Source: Pseudomonas viridiflava
GTDB taxonomy: Bacteria > Pseudomonadota > Gammaproteobacteria > Pseudomonadales > Pseudomonadaceae
Reading direction: 5' to 3'
Assembly (NCBI RefSeq): GCF_900580865.1
Contig: NZ_UTBZ01000129.1
Coordinates: forward strand, 1 to 51,305
Length of the DNA: 51,305 bases
Position 1 is the first letter of the stretch. Every line of letters starts with the position of its first letter. The position numbers and the translations under genes are program-made. The notes beneath the pieces are model-generated. The model saw only the letters and a program-made list of their open reading frames with translations. It searched no databases and was not told where the DNA came from. This document shows, piece after piece, positions 16,905 to 25,161 of the stretch.

Positions 16905-17831
16905 GTGAGCGCTGACTACCCACGCGACCTGATCGGTTACGGCAGTAACCCTCCTCACCCACACTGGCCGGGCAATGCCCGCATCGCCCTGTCGTTCGTA
17001 CTCAATTACGAAGAAGGCGGCGAGCGCAACATTCTGCACGGCGACAAAGAATCCGAAGCCTTCCTGTCCGAGATGGTTGCCGCCCAGCCGCTGCAAGGCG
17101 CGCGCAACATGAGCATGGAATCGCTTTACGAGTATGGCAGCCGTGCCGGTGTCTGGCGGATCCTGAAACTGTTCAAGGAATTCGACATTCCGCTGACCAT
17201 CTTCGCCGTCGCCATGGCCGCCCAGCGCCACCCGGACGTGATCCGCGCGATGGTCGATGCCGGCCACGAGATCTGCAGCCACGGCTACCGCTGGATCGAC
17301 TATCAGTACATGGACGAAGCGCAGGAGCGCGAGCACATGCTCGAAGCGATCCGCATCCTCACCGAAATCACCGGCGAGCGGCCACTGGGCTGGTACACCG
17401 GCCGCACTGGCCCGAACACCCGTCGTCTGGTGATGGAAGAAGGTGGTTTCCTCTACGACTGCGACACCTACGACGACGACCTGCCCTACTGGGAGCCGAA
17501 CAACCCGACCGGCAAGCCGCATCTGGTGATCCCGTACACCCTCGACACCAACGACATGCGCTTCACCCAGGTGCAGGGTTTCAACAAGGGTGACGATTTC
17601 TTCGAATACCTCAAAGACGCCTTCGATGTGCTTTATGCCGAAGGCGCTGAAGCACCGAAGATGCTGTCGATCGGTCTGCACTGCCGCCTGATCGGCCGTC
17701 CGGGGCGCATCGCTTCGCTCAAACGCTTTATCGAATACGCTAAAAGTCATGAACAGGTTTGGTTCAGCCGTCGCGTCGACATCGCGCGTCACTGGCACGA
17801 AACCCAGCCGTACCAAGGGGCCGCCCAATGA
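16905..17831 (+). CDS. puuE: Allantoinase PuuE (polysaccharide-deacetylase type)
   Basis: This 308-residue cytoplasmic enzyme opens allantoin to allantoate. It belongs to the NodB/polysaccharide-deacetylase fold and is unrelated to classical metal allantoinases. Family marks are YPRDLIGYGSNPPHP at the N-terminus, LSFVLNYEEGGE, EICSHGYRWIDY (about residues 123-134) and the GWYTGRTGPNTRRL loop. The start is GTG 16905 after GAAGGAAG; an in-frame ATG at 16770 lies upstream of the promoter palindrome and is unlikely. The stop overlaps the uraD start (ATGA), so the two are translationally coupled. Confidence 0.93.
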   Translation: MSADYPRDLIGYGSNPPHPHWPGNARIALSFVLNYEEGGERNILHGDKESEAFLSEMVAAQPLQGARNMSMESLYEYGSRAGVWRILKLFKEFDIPLTIFAVAMAAQRHPDVIRAMVDAGHEICSHGYRWIDYQYMDEAQEREHMLEAIRILTEITGERPLGWYTGRTGPNTRRLVMEEGGFLYDCDTYDDDLPYWEPNNPTGKPHLVIPYTLDTNDMRFTQVQGFNKGDDFFEYLKDAFDVLYAEGAEAPKMLSIGLHCRLIGRPGRIASLKRFIEYAKSHEQVWFSRRVDIARHWHETQPYQGAAQ

Positions 17832-18343
17832 GCCGCTTTCAAACCCTGCAACCGTCGAGCCTGAGCCGCGACGCCTTCGTCAACGCTTTCGCCGACATCT
17901 ACGAACATTCGCCATGGGTGGCCGAGAAGGCCTATGACCTGGGCGCGGACGCTTCGATCGACGAGATCGAAACCCTGCACCAGCGCATGAGCGACATCCT
18001 GTTGAGCACCGATCACGCCAGCCAGCTTGCGCTGATCAATGCTCACCCGGACCTGGCCGGCAAAGCCGCCGTCCAGGGCCAACTGACCGAAGCCAGCACC
18101 AATGAACAAGCTGGCGCCGGTATTCACCAATGCACGGCCGAAGAGTTCCAGCGCTTCACCGAGCTGAACGACGCCTACAAAGCCAAGTTCAAGTTTCCCT
18201 TCATCATGGCGGTAAAAGGCAGCAACCGGCATCAGATCCTCGCGGCGTTCGAAACGCGCATTCACAACTCGCAAGACACCGAGTTCAAATGCGCGCTGGC
18301 GGAGATCAACAAGATTGCCCTGTTCCGTTTACTGACCCTATAG
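17828..18343 (+). CDS. uraD: OHCU decarboxylase
   Basis: This 171-residue enzyme decarboxylates 2-oxo-4-hydroxy-4-carboxy-5-ureidoimidazoline (OHCU) to S-allantoin, after uraH and before puuE in the pathway. Recognisable segments are the N-terminal FVNAFADIYEHSPWVAEKAY, HPDLAGKAA with the catalytic histidine, the central LTEASTNEQAGAG, and KFPFIMAVKG near the C-terminus. The ATG at 17828 overlaps the puuE stop by four bases. Length is normal for the bacterial family. Confidence 0.94.
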   Translation: MSRFQTLQPSSLSRDAFVNAFADIYEHSPWVAEKAYDLGADASIDEIETLHQRMSDILLSTDHASQLALINAHPDLAGKAAVQGQLTEASTNEQAGAGIHQCTAEEFQRFTELNDAYKAKFKFPFIMAVKGSNRHQILAAFETRIHNSQDTEFKCALAEINKIALFRLLTL

Positions 18344-18430
18344 CGAGCCTGACCCGAGTACATCAAACGCGGAGAGTACCCAGGGTCTTGCAAGCATCCC
18401 CAGCCACTTTTTTAAAGGCAGACAAGAAGA

Positions 18431-19426
18431 ATGAAAGCTTACGCCGTACCTTTCGAAAAATTCGTCAACCTGGCCGATGCCCGTCTGGGCACCAAAATCA
18501 TCTCGGTCACCGATGACTGGTTCGCAGACGCCAATCGTCTGTTCCAACCGACCCCGGCCGTATGGAAGGAGGGCGTGTTCGATGACAACGGCAAGTGGAT
18601 GGACGGCTGGGAATCGCGCCGCAAGCGCTTCGAAGGCTTCGACAGCGCAGTGATCCGTCTGGGCGTACCGGGCTCGATCAAAGGCGTGGACATCGACACT
18701 TCATTCTTCACCGGCAACTTCCCGCCATCGGCCTCTCTGGAAGCGTGCTTCCTGGCCTCGGGCGAGCCTGATGAAAACACCCAGTGGACTGAAGTGCTGT
18801 CGGCCGTCGAGCTGCAGGGCAACAGCCACCACTACCACGAAATCAGCAACGACCAGGCGTTCAGCCACCTGCGCTTCAACATCTACCCGGACGGCGGTGT
18901 CGCCCGTCTGCGCGTGTACGGCATTCCGTTCCGCGACTGGTCGGCGGTTGGCGACAACGAGCAAGTCGATCTGGCAGCAGCCCTCAACGGTGGCCGTGCC
19001 CTCGCCTGCTCCGACGAACACTTCGGCCGCATGAGCAACATCCTCAACCCGGGCCGTGGCATCAACATGGGCGACGGCTGGGAAACTGCACGTCGTCGCA
19101 CGCCAGGCAATGACTGGGTGATCGTCGCGCTGGGTCACCCGGGCGAGATCGAGAAGATCGTCGTCGACACCCTGCACTTCAAAGGCAACTACCCGGACAC
19201 TTGCTCGATCCAGGGCGCGTTCGTCAAGGGCGGCACCGACAGCCAGATCGAAACCCAGTCGCTGTTCTGGCGTGAACTGCTGCCAAGCCAGAAGCTGGAA
19301 ATGCACGCCGAGCACACCTTCGTCGAGCAGATCAAGGCGCTGGGCCCGATCACCCACATCCGTCTGAACGTGTTCCCGGATGGCGGTGTGAGTCGCTTAC
19401 GCGTTCTCGGCAAGGTCGCGAAGTAA
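18431..19426 (+). CDS. alc: Allantoicase
   Basis: This 331-residue enzyme hydrolyses allantoate to ureidoglycolate and urea. The two-fold repeat of the family is visible. Each half has a GWE-(S/T)-x-R-R element (MDGWESRRKR and GDGWETARRR), an L-G-V/H-P-G element (RLGVPGSIKGVDIDT and ALGHPGEIEKIVVDT), then a TxxFxGNxPxxxS-type element, and ends in an R-L/H-x-x-x-F/Y-PDGGV-x-R-L-R-V motif. The ATG at 18431 follows AGACAAGAAGA. It lies 87 bp after uraD and is followed by a long inverted repeat before allA. Confidence 0.95.
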   Translation: MKAYAVPFEKFVNLADARLGTKIISVTDDWFADANRLFQPTPAVWKEGVFDDNGKWMDGWESRRKRFEGFDSAVIRLGVPGSIKGVDIDTSFFTGNFPPSASLEACFLASGEPDENTQWTEVLSAVELQGNSHHYHEISNDQAFSHLRFNIYPDGGVARLRVYGIPFRDWSAVGDNEQVDLAAALNGGRALACSDEHFGRMSNILNPGRGINMGDGWETARRRTPGNDWVIVALGHPGEIEKIVVDTLHFKGNYPDTCSIQGAFVKGGTDSQIETQSLFWRELLPSQKLEMHAEHTFVEQIKALGPITHIRLNVFPDGGVSRLRVLGKVAK

Positions 19427-19435
19427 TGCTGAGCC

Positions 19436-19513
19436 TGTAGGAGCTGCCGCAGGCTGCGATCTTTTGATCTTAAAAACAAAGTCAAAAGATCGCAGGCTTC
19501 GCCAGCTCCTACA
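19436..19513. repeat. Long inverted repeat (TGTAGGAGCTGCCG family), copy 1
   Basis: Arms of about 32 nt (19436-19467 and 19482-19513) pair with a few mismatches around a 14-nt loop. Copies with the same arms lie at 29436 and 31707. The family is distinct from the GTGGGAGCG REPs. It sits inside the pathway operon between alc and allA. Confidence 0.85.
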
Positions 19514-19558
19514 GGGAAATGCAGTGAACAGACAACGAATTCGGATAAGAAGAACAGC

Positions 19559-20062
19559 ATGCGCACACTACAGATTGAACCGCTGAGCAAAGAAGCCTTC
19601 GCCCCTTTCGGTGACGTCATCGAAACCGACGGCAGCGATCACTTCATGATCAACAACGGTTCGACCATGCGCTTCCACAAACTGGCGACGGTCGAAACCG
19701 CTCAGCCTGAGGACAACGCGATCATCAGCATCTTCCGCGCCGACGCGCAGGACATGCCGCTGACCATTTGCATGCTGGAACGCCATCCGCTGGGCAGCCA
19801 GGCTTTCATTCCGCTGCTCGGCAACCCCTTTCTGATCGTGGTCGCGCCCGTTGGCGATGAACCTGTATCAGGCTTGGTCCGCGCCTTCGTCACCAACGGC
19901 AGGCAGGGCATTAATTACCATCGCGGCGTTTGGCACCATCCGGTGCTGACGATCGAAAAGCGGGATGACTTCCTGGTGGTTGATCGCAGTGGCACAGGCA
20001 ATAACTGCGATGAGCATTTTTTCAAAGAGGATGAGCGTTTGATCCTCGCCCCCCACCAATAA
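19559..20062 (+). CDS. allA: Ureidoglycolate lyase
   Basis: This 167-residue cupin-like enzyme releases urea from ureidoglycolate to give glyoxylate, the last step of the pathway. Family segments are RTLQIEPLSKEAFAPFGDVI at the N-terminus, ERHPLGSQAFIPL, and INYHRGVWHHPVL, which carries the conserved histidines. The ATG at 19559 has only a weak ribosome site (AAGAAG). Its stop is 51 bp before puuD. Confidence 0.93.
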   Translation: MRTLQIEPLSKEAFAPFGDVIETDGSDHFMINNGSTMRFHKLATVETAQPEDNAIISIFRADAQDMPLTICMLERHPLGSQAFIPLLGNPFLIVVAPVGDEPVSGLVRAFVTNGRQGINYHRGVWHHPVLTIEKRDDFLVVDRSGTGNNCDEHFFKEDERLILAPHQ

Positions 20063-20113
20063 GAGAAGGTCTGATCACTCGACAACAAGAGTGACAGGCG
20101 AGAGGTAAAGACT

Positions 20114-21427
20114 GTGGAAGCACATCTGTTGGAATGGCTGAACCTGAGCGTGCGCTGGGTTCACATGATTACTGGCGTGGCCTGGATCGGTGCGTCGTTC
20201 TACTTCGTCTGGCTGGAGAACAACCTCAACCGCGTCAACCCGAAAACCGGTCTGGCCGGTGACCTGTGGGCGATCCACGGTGGCGGTATCTATCACCTCG
20301 AAAAATACAAACTGGCCCCGCCGGCGATGCCGGAAAACCTGCACTGGTTCAAATGGGAAGCCTACTTCACCTGGATGTCGGGGATCGCGCTGCTGTGCGT
20401 GGTGTTCTACTCCAATCCAACGCTCTACCTGCTGGCTCCGGGCAGCACATTGAGCGGCCCTGAAGGCGTGGCCATCGGTATCGGCTCGCTGTTTATCGGC
20501 TGGTTCATCTACTCTTTCCTGTGCGACTCGGCCTTGGGCAAACGCCCTGCTCTGCTCGGTTTCATTCTGTTCGTGCTGATCATCGGCGCGGCGTATGGCT
20601 TCAGCAAAGTGTTCAGCGGTCGTGGTGCGTACCTGCACGTCGGCGCGATCATCGGCACCATCATGGTCGGCAACGTGTTCCGCATCATCATGCCGGCGCA
20701 ACGTGCACTGGTCGCGGCGATTGCCGAAAACCGTACGCCGGATCCGGCGCTGCCTGCCAAAGGCTTGCTGCGTTCGCGTCACAACAACTACTTCACCCTG
20801 CCGGTGCTGTTCATCATGATCAGCAACCACTTCCCGAGCACTTATGGCAGCCAGTACAACTGGTTGATCCTGGCCGGGATCGCGGTGTTGGCGGTGTTGG
20901 TGCGTCACTACTTCAACACCCGTCACGACAGCCACAAGTTTGCCTGGACCCTGCCGGTTGCGGCGGTGGGCATGATCAGTCTGGCCTACGTCACCGGCCC
21001 GATGCCGATGTCGACCGCGCCGGAAGTGGCCAAGGCGCCAGCCAAAATCGAATACCAACCGCTGCCGGAAACGGCACTGGGCGGTGGTTTGAAACCGGCT
21101 GAAGCAGCGGCGCCTGCTGCACCCGCAGAAGCACCTGCTGCACCGGCACAAGCGTCGAATGCCGGCCCGGGTTTCGACAAAGTGCACACGGTGATCCAGG
21201 AACGTTGCGCGGTTTGCCATTCGGCCAAACCAACCAGTCCATTGTTCAGCGCGGCACCTGCCGGCGTGATGCTGGATACCCCAGAGCAGATCCGCCAGAA
21301 CGCGGCGCGCATCCAGGCGCAAGCCATCACCACGCAGATCATGCCACTGGGCAACATCACTCAGATGACCCAGCAGGAACGTGACCTGATCGGTGCATGG
21401 ATCGCCCAGGGAGCACAGACCAACTAA
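20114..21427 (+). CDS. puuD: Urate hydroxylase PuuD, membrane protein with C-terminal cytochrome c
   Basis: This 437-residue integral membrane protein oxidises urate to 5-hydroxyisourate without using oxygen-dependent uricase chemistry. About eight hydrophobic segments (residues 5-310) form the urate oxidase domain, with WLNLSVRWVHMITGVAWIGAS at the N-terminus. An Ala/Pro-rich linker (about 325-350) joins a cytochrome c domain with the haem site CAVCH at 365-369 and a distal methionine in QIMPLG. Electrons would pass to the respiratory chain. The start is GTG 20114 after GAGAGG. The fusion is normal for the family. Confidence 0.93.
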   Translation: MEAHLLEWLNLSVRWVHMITGVAWIGASFYFVWLENNLNRVNPKTGLAGDLWAIHGGGIYHLEKYKLAPPAMPENLHWFKWEAYFTWMSGIALLCVVFYSNPTLYLLAPGSTLSGPEGVAIGIGSLFIGWFIYSFLCDSALGKRPALLGFILFVLIIGAAYGFSKVFSGRGAYLHVGAIIGTIMVGNVFRIIMPAQRALVAAIAENRTPDPALPAKGLLRSRHNNYFTLPVLFIMISNHFPSTYGSQYNWLILAGIAVLAVLVRHYFNTRHDSHKFAWTLPVAAVGMISLAYVTGPMPMSTAPEVAKAPAKIEYQPLPETALGGGLKPAEAAAPAAPAEAPAAPAQASNAGPGFDKVHTVIQERCAVCHSAKPTSPLFSAAPAGVMLDTPEQIRQNAARIQAQAITTQIMPLGNITQMTQQERDLIGAWIAQGAQTN

Positions 21428-21437
21428 GCAACAAAGC

Positions 21438-21501
21438 TTCGCGAGCAGGCTCGCTCCCACAGAGATCGCGCATTTCCTGTGGGAGCGAGCCTGCTCGCGA
21501 A
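21438..21501. repeat. REP pair between puuD and the urate permease
   Basis: Two inverted REP units (TTCGCGAGCAGGCTCGCTCC and its complement) are separated by a 15-nt loop. They lie ten bases after the puuD stop. Confidence 0.88.
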
Positions 21502-21532
21502 TCGTCTTAACGCGGTTTACCTGATGCAAATA

Positions 21533-21560
21533 AACAGCTGTGAGCAACCCGGCAGCTGTT
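21533..21560. promoter_or_regulatory. AACAGCTG inverted repeat upstream of the urate permease
   Basis: AACAGCTG (21533-21540) and CAGCTGTT (21553-21560) are perfect 8-bp complements 12 bp apart, ending 32 bp before the permease ATG. It could be an operator or a leader hairpin. It is unrelated to the TTGTAYACAA sites. Confidence 0.35.
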
Positions 21561-21592
21561 AATCACAAGAATAAAAAGATCCGAGGTGTTGC

Positions 21593-22951
21593 ATGTCCGA
21601 GCTGTCCAAAGCGCGCATCCCCGACGCACCCGCCATTCAGCGATTGCCCCTTTTGCAACTGATCCTGGTCGGTTTGCAACATGTTCTGCTGATGTACGGT
21701 GGTGCCATCGCGGTGCCGCTGATCATTGGACAGGCCGCTGGCCTGAGTCGTGAAGAAATTGCCTTCCTGATCAACGCCGACCTGCTGGTCGCCGGTATCG
21801 CCACCATCGTCCAGTCCATGGGCATCGGCCCGATGGGCATTCGCATGCCGGTGATGATGGGCGCCAGTTTTGCTGCAGTCGGCAGCATGGTCGCCATGGC
21901 CGGCATGCCCGGTATCGGTCTGCAAGGCATCTTCGGTGCGACGATCGCTGCCGGTTTCTTCGGCATGCTCATCGCGCCGTTCATGTCCAAGGTCGTGCGA
22001 TTTTTCCCGCCGCTGGTGACCGGCACGGTCATCACCTCGATCGGTTTGTCGCTGTTCCCCGTGGCCGTGAACTGGGCCGGTGGTGGCGCTGCCGCTGCGC
22101 AATTCGGCTCACCGATTTATCTGGCCATCGCCGCATTGGTGTTGGGCACTATTCTGCTGGTCCACCGCTTCATGCGCGGTTTCTGGGTCAACATTTCCGT
22201 ACTGATCGGCATGTGCTTCGGCTACATCCTATGCGGCGCGATTGGCATGGTCGACCTGAGCGGCATTGCCAACGCGCCATGGGTTCAGTTCGTCACTCCG
22301 CTGCATTTCGGCATGCCGAAATTCGAACTGGCACCGATCCTGTCGATGTGTCTGGTAGTCGTCATCATCTTTGTAGAATCCACCGGGATGTTCCTCGCGC
22401 TGGGCAAGATCACCGGCCAGGAAGTCTGCCCGCGCATGCTACGTCGCGGCTTGCTGTGTGATGCCGGCGCCTCGTTTGTCGCTGGTTTCTTCAACACGTT
22501 TACCCACTCCTCTTTCGCGCAGAACATCGGTCTGGTGCAGATGACCGGCGTGCGCTGCCGTTCGGTGACCATCGTTGCCGGTGGCTTGCTGATCGTCCTG
22601 AGCCTGCTGCCGAAAGCAGCGTTTCTGGTGGCGTCGATTCCACCGGCGGTACTCGGCGGTGCAGCGATTGCGATGTTCGGCATGGTTGCCGCAACCGGCA
22701 TCAAGATCCTGCAGGAAGCCGACATCGGTGACCGTCGCAACCAGTTGCTGGTCGCGGTGAGCATCGGCATGGGCCTGATCCCGGTGGTGCGTCCGGAGTT
22801 CTTCGCGCATCTGCCGATGTGGATGAGCCCGATTACCCACAGCGGCATCGCCATGGCCACGCTCAGCGCCCTGACGCTGAACCTGCTGTTCAACATTCTC
22901 GGCGGCAAAGAGCGTGCAGCGATCAACGACTGCCACGCGCACCAGCACTGA
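21593..22951 (+). CDS. NCS2 urate/xanthine permease
   Basis: This 452-residue proton symporter of the nucleobase:cation symporter-2 family has about 14 hydrophobic segments. Signatures are LQHVLLMYGGAIAVPLIIG near residue 25, the SIGLSLFPVAVNWAGGG segment seen in urate carriers (UacT/PucJK group), and FNTFTHSSFAQNIGLVQMTG, the family motif with the substrate-binding region. Its place after puuD points to urate uptake. Its last nine codons and the following spacer are repeated at the left edge of the window. Urate specificity is inferred from context and the motif. Confidence 0.9.
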   Translation: MSELSKARIPDAPAIQRLPLLQLILVGLQHVLLMYGGAIAVPLIIGQAAGLSREEIAFLINADLLVAGIATIVQSMGIGPMGIRMPVMMGASFAAVGSMVAMAGMPGIGLQGIFGATIAAGFFGMLIAPFMSKVVRFFPPLVTGTVITSIGLSLFPVAVNWAGGGAAAAQFGSPIYLAIAALVLGTILLVHRFMRGFWVNISVLIGMCFGYILCGAIGMVDLSGIANAPWVQFVTPLHFGMPKFELAPILSMCLVVVIIFVESTGMFLALGKITGQEVCPRMLRRGLLCDAGASFVAGFFNTFTHSSFAQNIGLVQMTGVRCRSVTIVAGGLLIVLSLLPKAAFLVASIPPAVLGGAAIAMFGMVAATGIKILQEADIGDRRNQLLVAVSIGMGLIPVVRPEFFAHLPMWMSPITHSGIAMATLSALTLNLLFNILGGKERAAINDCHAHQH

Positions 22952-23073
22952 CGGAGTCACCACAAAACCCTGTGGGAGCGAGCTTGCTCCGGGCGGCGTT
23001 CCGACGAAAGCGGTGTGTCATTCAACAATGATGGCGACTGACACGCCCTCTTCGCGAGCAGGCTCGCTCCCAC
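22922..23073. repeat. Second copy of the 152-bp repeat, including two REP units
   Basis: Matches bases 1-152 with a single difference at 22981. It covers the permease C-terminal codons, the stop, a degenerate REP (22971 onward) and a REP arm ending at 23073. Sequence diverges completely from 23074. Confidence 0.9.
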
Positions 23074-23125
23074 AAGGGTTATGCAACACCCTGCCTCAAA
23101 CAATAAAAACAAGAGGGAGCAACAG

Positions 23126-23911
23126 ATGATTCGCACGCAAACCAACGTTCTGTTGAGTGGCGGCCTGCTGGCCGCGAGTCAGGCCATGGCCGGCGATTTA
23201 CTGCTGTGGCAGACCAACAGCCTGAGCTATCTGTACGGCAAGAACTTCGCGATCAACCCGTCGATCCAGCAGACGCTGACCTTCGAGCACGCCGACAAGT
23301 GGAAATACGGCGACAACTTCCTGTTCGTCGACAAGATCTTCTACAACGGCAAGGAAGACGCGAACAAAGGCCCGCACGCCTTCTACGGTGAATTCACCCC
23401 GCGCTTCTCGTTCGGCAAGATCTTCGACCAGAAACTCGAGTTCGGCCCGATCAAGGACGTGCTGCTGGCCATGACCTACGAATACGGCGAAGGCGACAGC
23501 GAGGCCTATCTGATCGGCCCGGGCTTCGACCTCAAGGTGCCCGGCTTCAACTACGTCACCCTGAACATCTTCCGCCGTCATACCGAAGGCCCACGCCCCG
23601 GCGACGGCGTCTGGCAGATCACCCCGGGTTGGTCCTACAGCTTTCCCTTGGGCAATTCCGATGTGCTGATCGACGGCTACCTCGATTGGGTGGTCGACAA
23701 CGATGAGAACTCACGCGGCACCTACCACGCCAACCTGCACATCAATCCGCAGATCAAATATGACCTGGGCAAAGCCTTGGGCTGGAGCCACAAACAGCTG
23801 TATGTCGGCACCGAATACAGCTATTGGAAAAATAAATACGGCGTCGAAAACACCCACAACTTCGACACCAATCAGAACACCGCCAGCCTGCTGGTCAAGG
23901 TGCACTTCTAA
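23126..23911 (+). CDS. Tsx-type outer-membrane nucleoside channel, copy 1
   Basis: This 261-residue protein has a signal peptide (cleavage near MAGD, about residue 22) and alternating beta-barrel segments ending in aromatic VHF. It matches the nucleoside-specific channel (Tsx) family. Examples are LLLWQTNSLSYLYGKNF, FVDKIFYNG and DVLIDGYLDWVVDND. ATG 23126 follows AGAGGGAG. The adjoining urate permease makes a role in passing purines or nucleosides through the outer membrane likely. The next gene is a close paralogue. Confidence 0.85.
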   Translation: MIRTQTNVLLSGGLLAASQAMAGDLLLWQTNSLSYLYGKNFAINPSIQQTLTFEHADKWKYGDNFLFVDKIFYNGKEDANKGPHAFYGEFTPRFSFGKIFDQKLEFGPIKDVLLAMTYEYGEGDSEAYLIGPGFDLKVPGFNYVTLNIFRRHTEGPRPGDGVWQITPGWSYSFPLGNSDVLIDGYLDWVVDNDENSRGTYHANLHINPQIKYDLGKALGWSHKQLYVGTEYSYWKNKYGVENTHNFDTNQNTASLLVKVHF

Positions 23912-24285
23912 GATGGCCCGCAACCGTGCCCCATGCCTGTCGTCGGTGCTCTGTTGCGGGGCACTTGAGGCCTGGCCGTTGAGTCAGTATTCTCCGCGGC
24001 CTCTTGAATTCGGTCTAAAAAAAAGCCCGGATTTAATTCCTGACCGAAGAGCCAACTTATCCCGGCCCCGGTCAGTACCGAGGCATCCCGAAAACACACT
24101 CAATCGACTGTTTTTCAGCAGTCGAGCGGGTGTTTTTTTGCTTTTCGAAAGCCTTGGCTCGGCTCTTGCTAACAGCAACGAAGCTGACCGATCGGATGAC
24201 TTTTGCAGCAACGAAAAAAGGCGCCACACCAGAGCGCCGATCTTAAAAAAAATAAACGTGGAACACCTACTTTGGGAGCAACCGA
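23912..24285. other. Spacer between the two Tsx genes
   Basis: No gene is visible in this 374-bp spacer. It holds CTGACCG (24040-24046) complementary to CGGTCAG (24069-24075), a strong terminator at 24095-24139, and a GGCGC/GCGCC hairpin at 24220-24238 next to A tracts. The second Tsx gene therefore probably has its own promoter in 24140-24280. Confidence 0.5.
24095..24139 (+). terminator. Rho-independent terminator after the first Tsx gene
   Basis: TCGACTG (24104-24110) pairs with CAGTCGA (24119-24125). The stem extends through an internal mismatch to CACTC/GGGTG, and seven T residues follow (24133-24139). Confidence 0.8.
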
Positions 24286-25071
24286 ATGAAACGTATGTGC
24301 ACCAGCCTGATGCTCGCGGGATCGATGTTGGCCGGCGGCCAGGCCATGGCCGAAGGCCTGCTGCAGTGGCAGAACAACAGCCTGACCTACCTGTATGGCA
24401 AGGACTTCCAGGTCAACCCGCGCATCCAGCAGACCGTCACCTTCGAGCACGCCGATGCGTGGACTTATGGGGACAACTTCTTCTTCTTCGACAAGATCTT
24501 CTACAACGGTGGCAAGGACTTCAGCAACGGTCCGAACACCTACTACGGTGAGTTCAGCCCGCGCATCTCGCTGGGTAAAGTGCTCGACCAGAAGATCGAG
24601 TTCGGCCCGATCAAAGACGTGCTGGTGGCGATGACTTACGAGTTCGGCGAAGGCGACACCGAGTCGTACCTGATTGGTCCAGGCTTCGACCTGGCGATCC
24701 CGGGCTTCGACTACTTCCAGTTGAACTTCTACCAGCGCCACACCCAAGGTGCTCGCGCCGGTGACAACGTCTGGCAGATCACCCCGGTCTGGTCCTACAC
24801 CATCCCGGTCGGCAAGTCGGACATCCTGATCGACGGCTTCATGGACTGGGTCACCGACAACGACTCCAACTCCAAAGGCGATTACCACGCCAACCTGCAC
24901 TTCAACCCACAGGTCAAATACGACTTGGGCAAGGCGTTGAGTTTTGGCGAGAAGCAGTTGTATGTCGGTGTGGAATACGACTACTGGAAAGACAAGTACG
25001 GCATCGACGACACCGGTGCGTTCAAGACCAATCAGAGCACCACGAGCTTCCTGGTGAAGTTCCACTTCTGA
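24286..25071 (+). CDS. Tsx-type outer-membrane nucleoside channel, copy 2
   Basis: This 261-residue protein is the same length as copy 1 and clearly homologous throughout. Shared blocks include NSLTYLYGKDF, FEHADAWTYGDNFFF, KIEFGPIKDVLVAMTYE, YLIGPGFDLAIPGF and a C-terminal KFHF typical of barrel insertion. Signal peptide cleavage is near MAEG (about residue 23). It has diverged mostly at surface positions, suggesting different ligands. It is followed by a REP pair and then by the convergent patatin gene. Confidence 0.85.
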   Translation: MKRMCTSLMLAGSMLAGGQAMAEGLLQWQNNSLTYLYGKDFQVNPRIQQTVTFEHADAWTYGDNFFFFDKIFYNGGKDFSNGPNTYYGEFSPRISLGKVLDQKIEFGPIKDVLVAMTYEFGEGDTESYLIGPGFDLAIPGFDYFQLNFYQRHTQGARAGDNVWQITPVWSYTIPVGKSDILIDGFMDWVTDNDSNSKGDYHANLHFNPQVKYDLGKALSFGEKQLYVGVEYDYWKDKYGIDDTGAFKTNQSTTSFLVKFHF

Positions 25072-25080
25072 TTTCAAGAG

Positions 25081-25146
25081 CTTCGCGAGCAGGCTCGCTC
25101 CCACATTCGACCGAGTTCCAATGTGGGAGCGAGCCTGCTCGCGAAG
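25081..25146. repeat. REP pair between convergent genes
   Basis: CTTCGCGAGCAGGCTCGCTC and its complement surround a 16-nt loop, between the ends of the Tsx and patatin genes. It may end transcripts from both sides. Confidence 0.88.
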
Positions 25147-25161
25147 GCCTCTCCGCAGATT

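Noticed and set aside
20075..21547. 490-codon open frame on the minus strand
   Set aside because: It lies entirely antisense to puuD, is rich in Arg/His/Asp in the way of high-G+C shadow frames, and has no family features.
24220..24238. GGCGC/GCGCC hairpin as a plus-strand terminator
   Set aside because: It is followed by GATCTTAAAAAAAA, not T residues. It could only end a minus-strand transcript, and no minus-strand gene is there.
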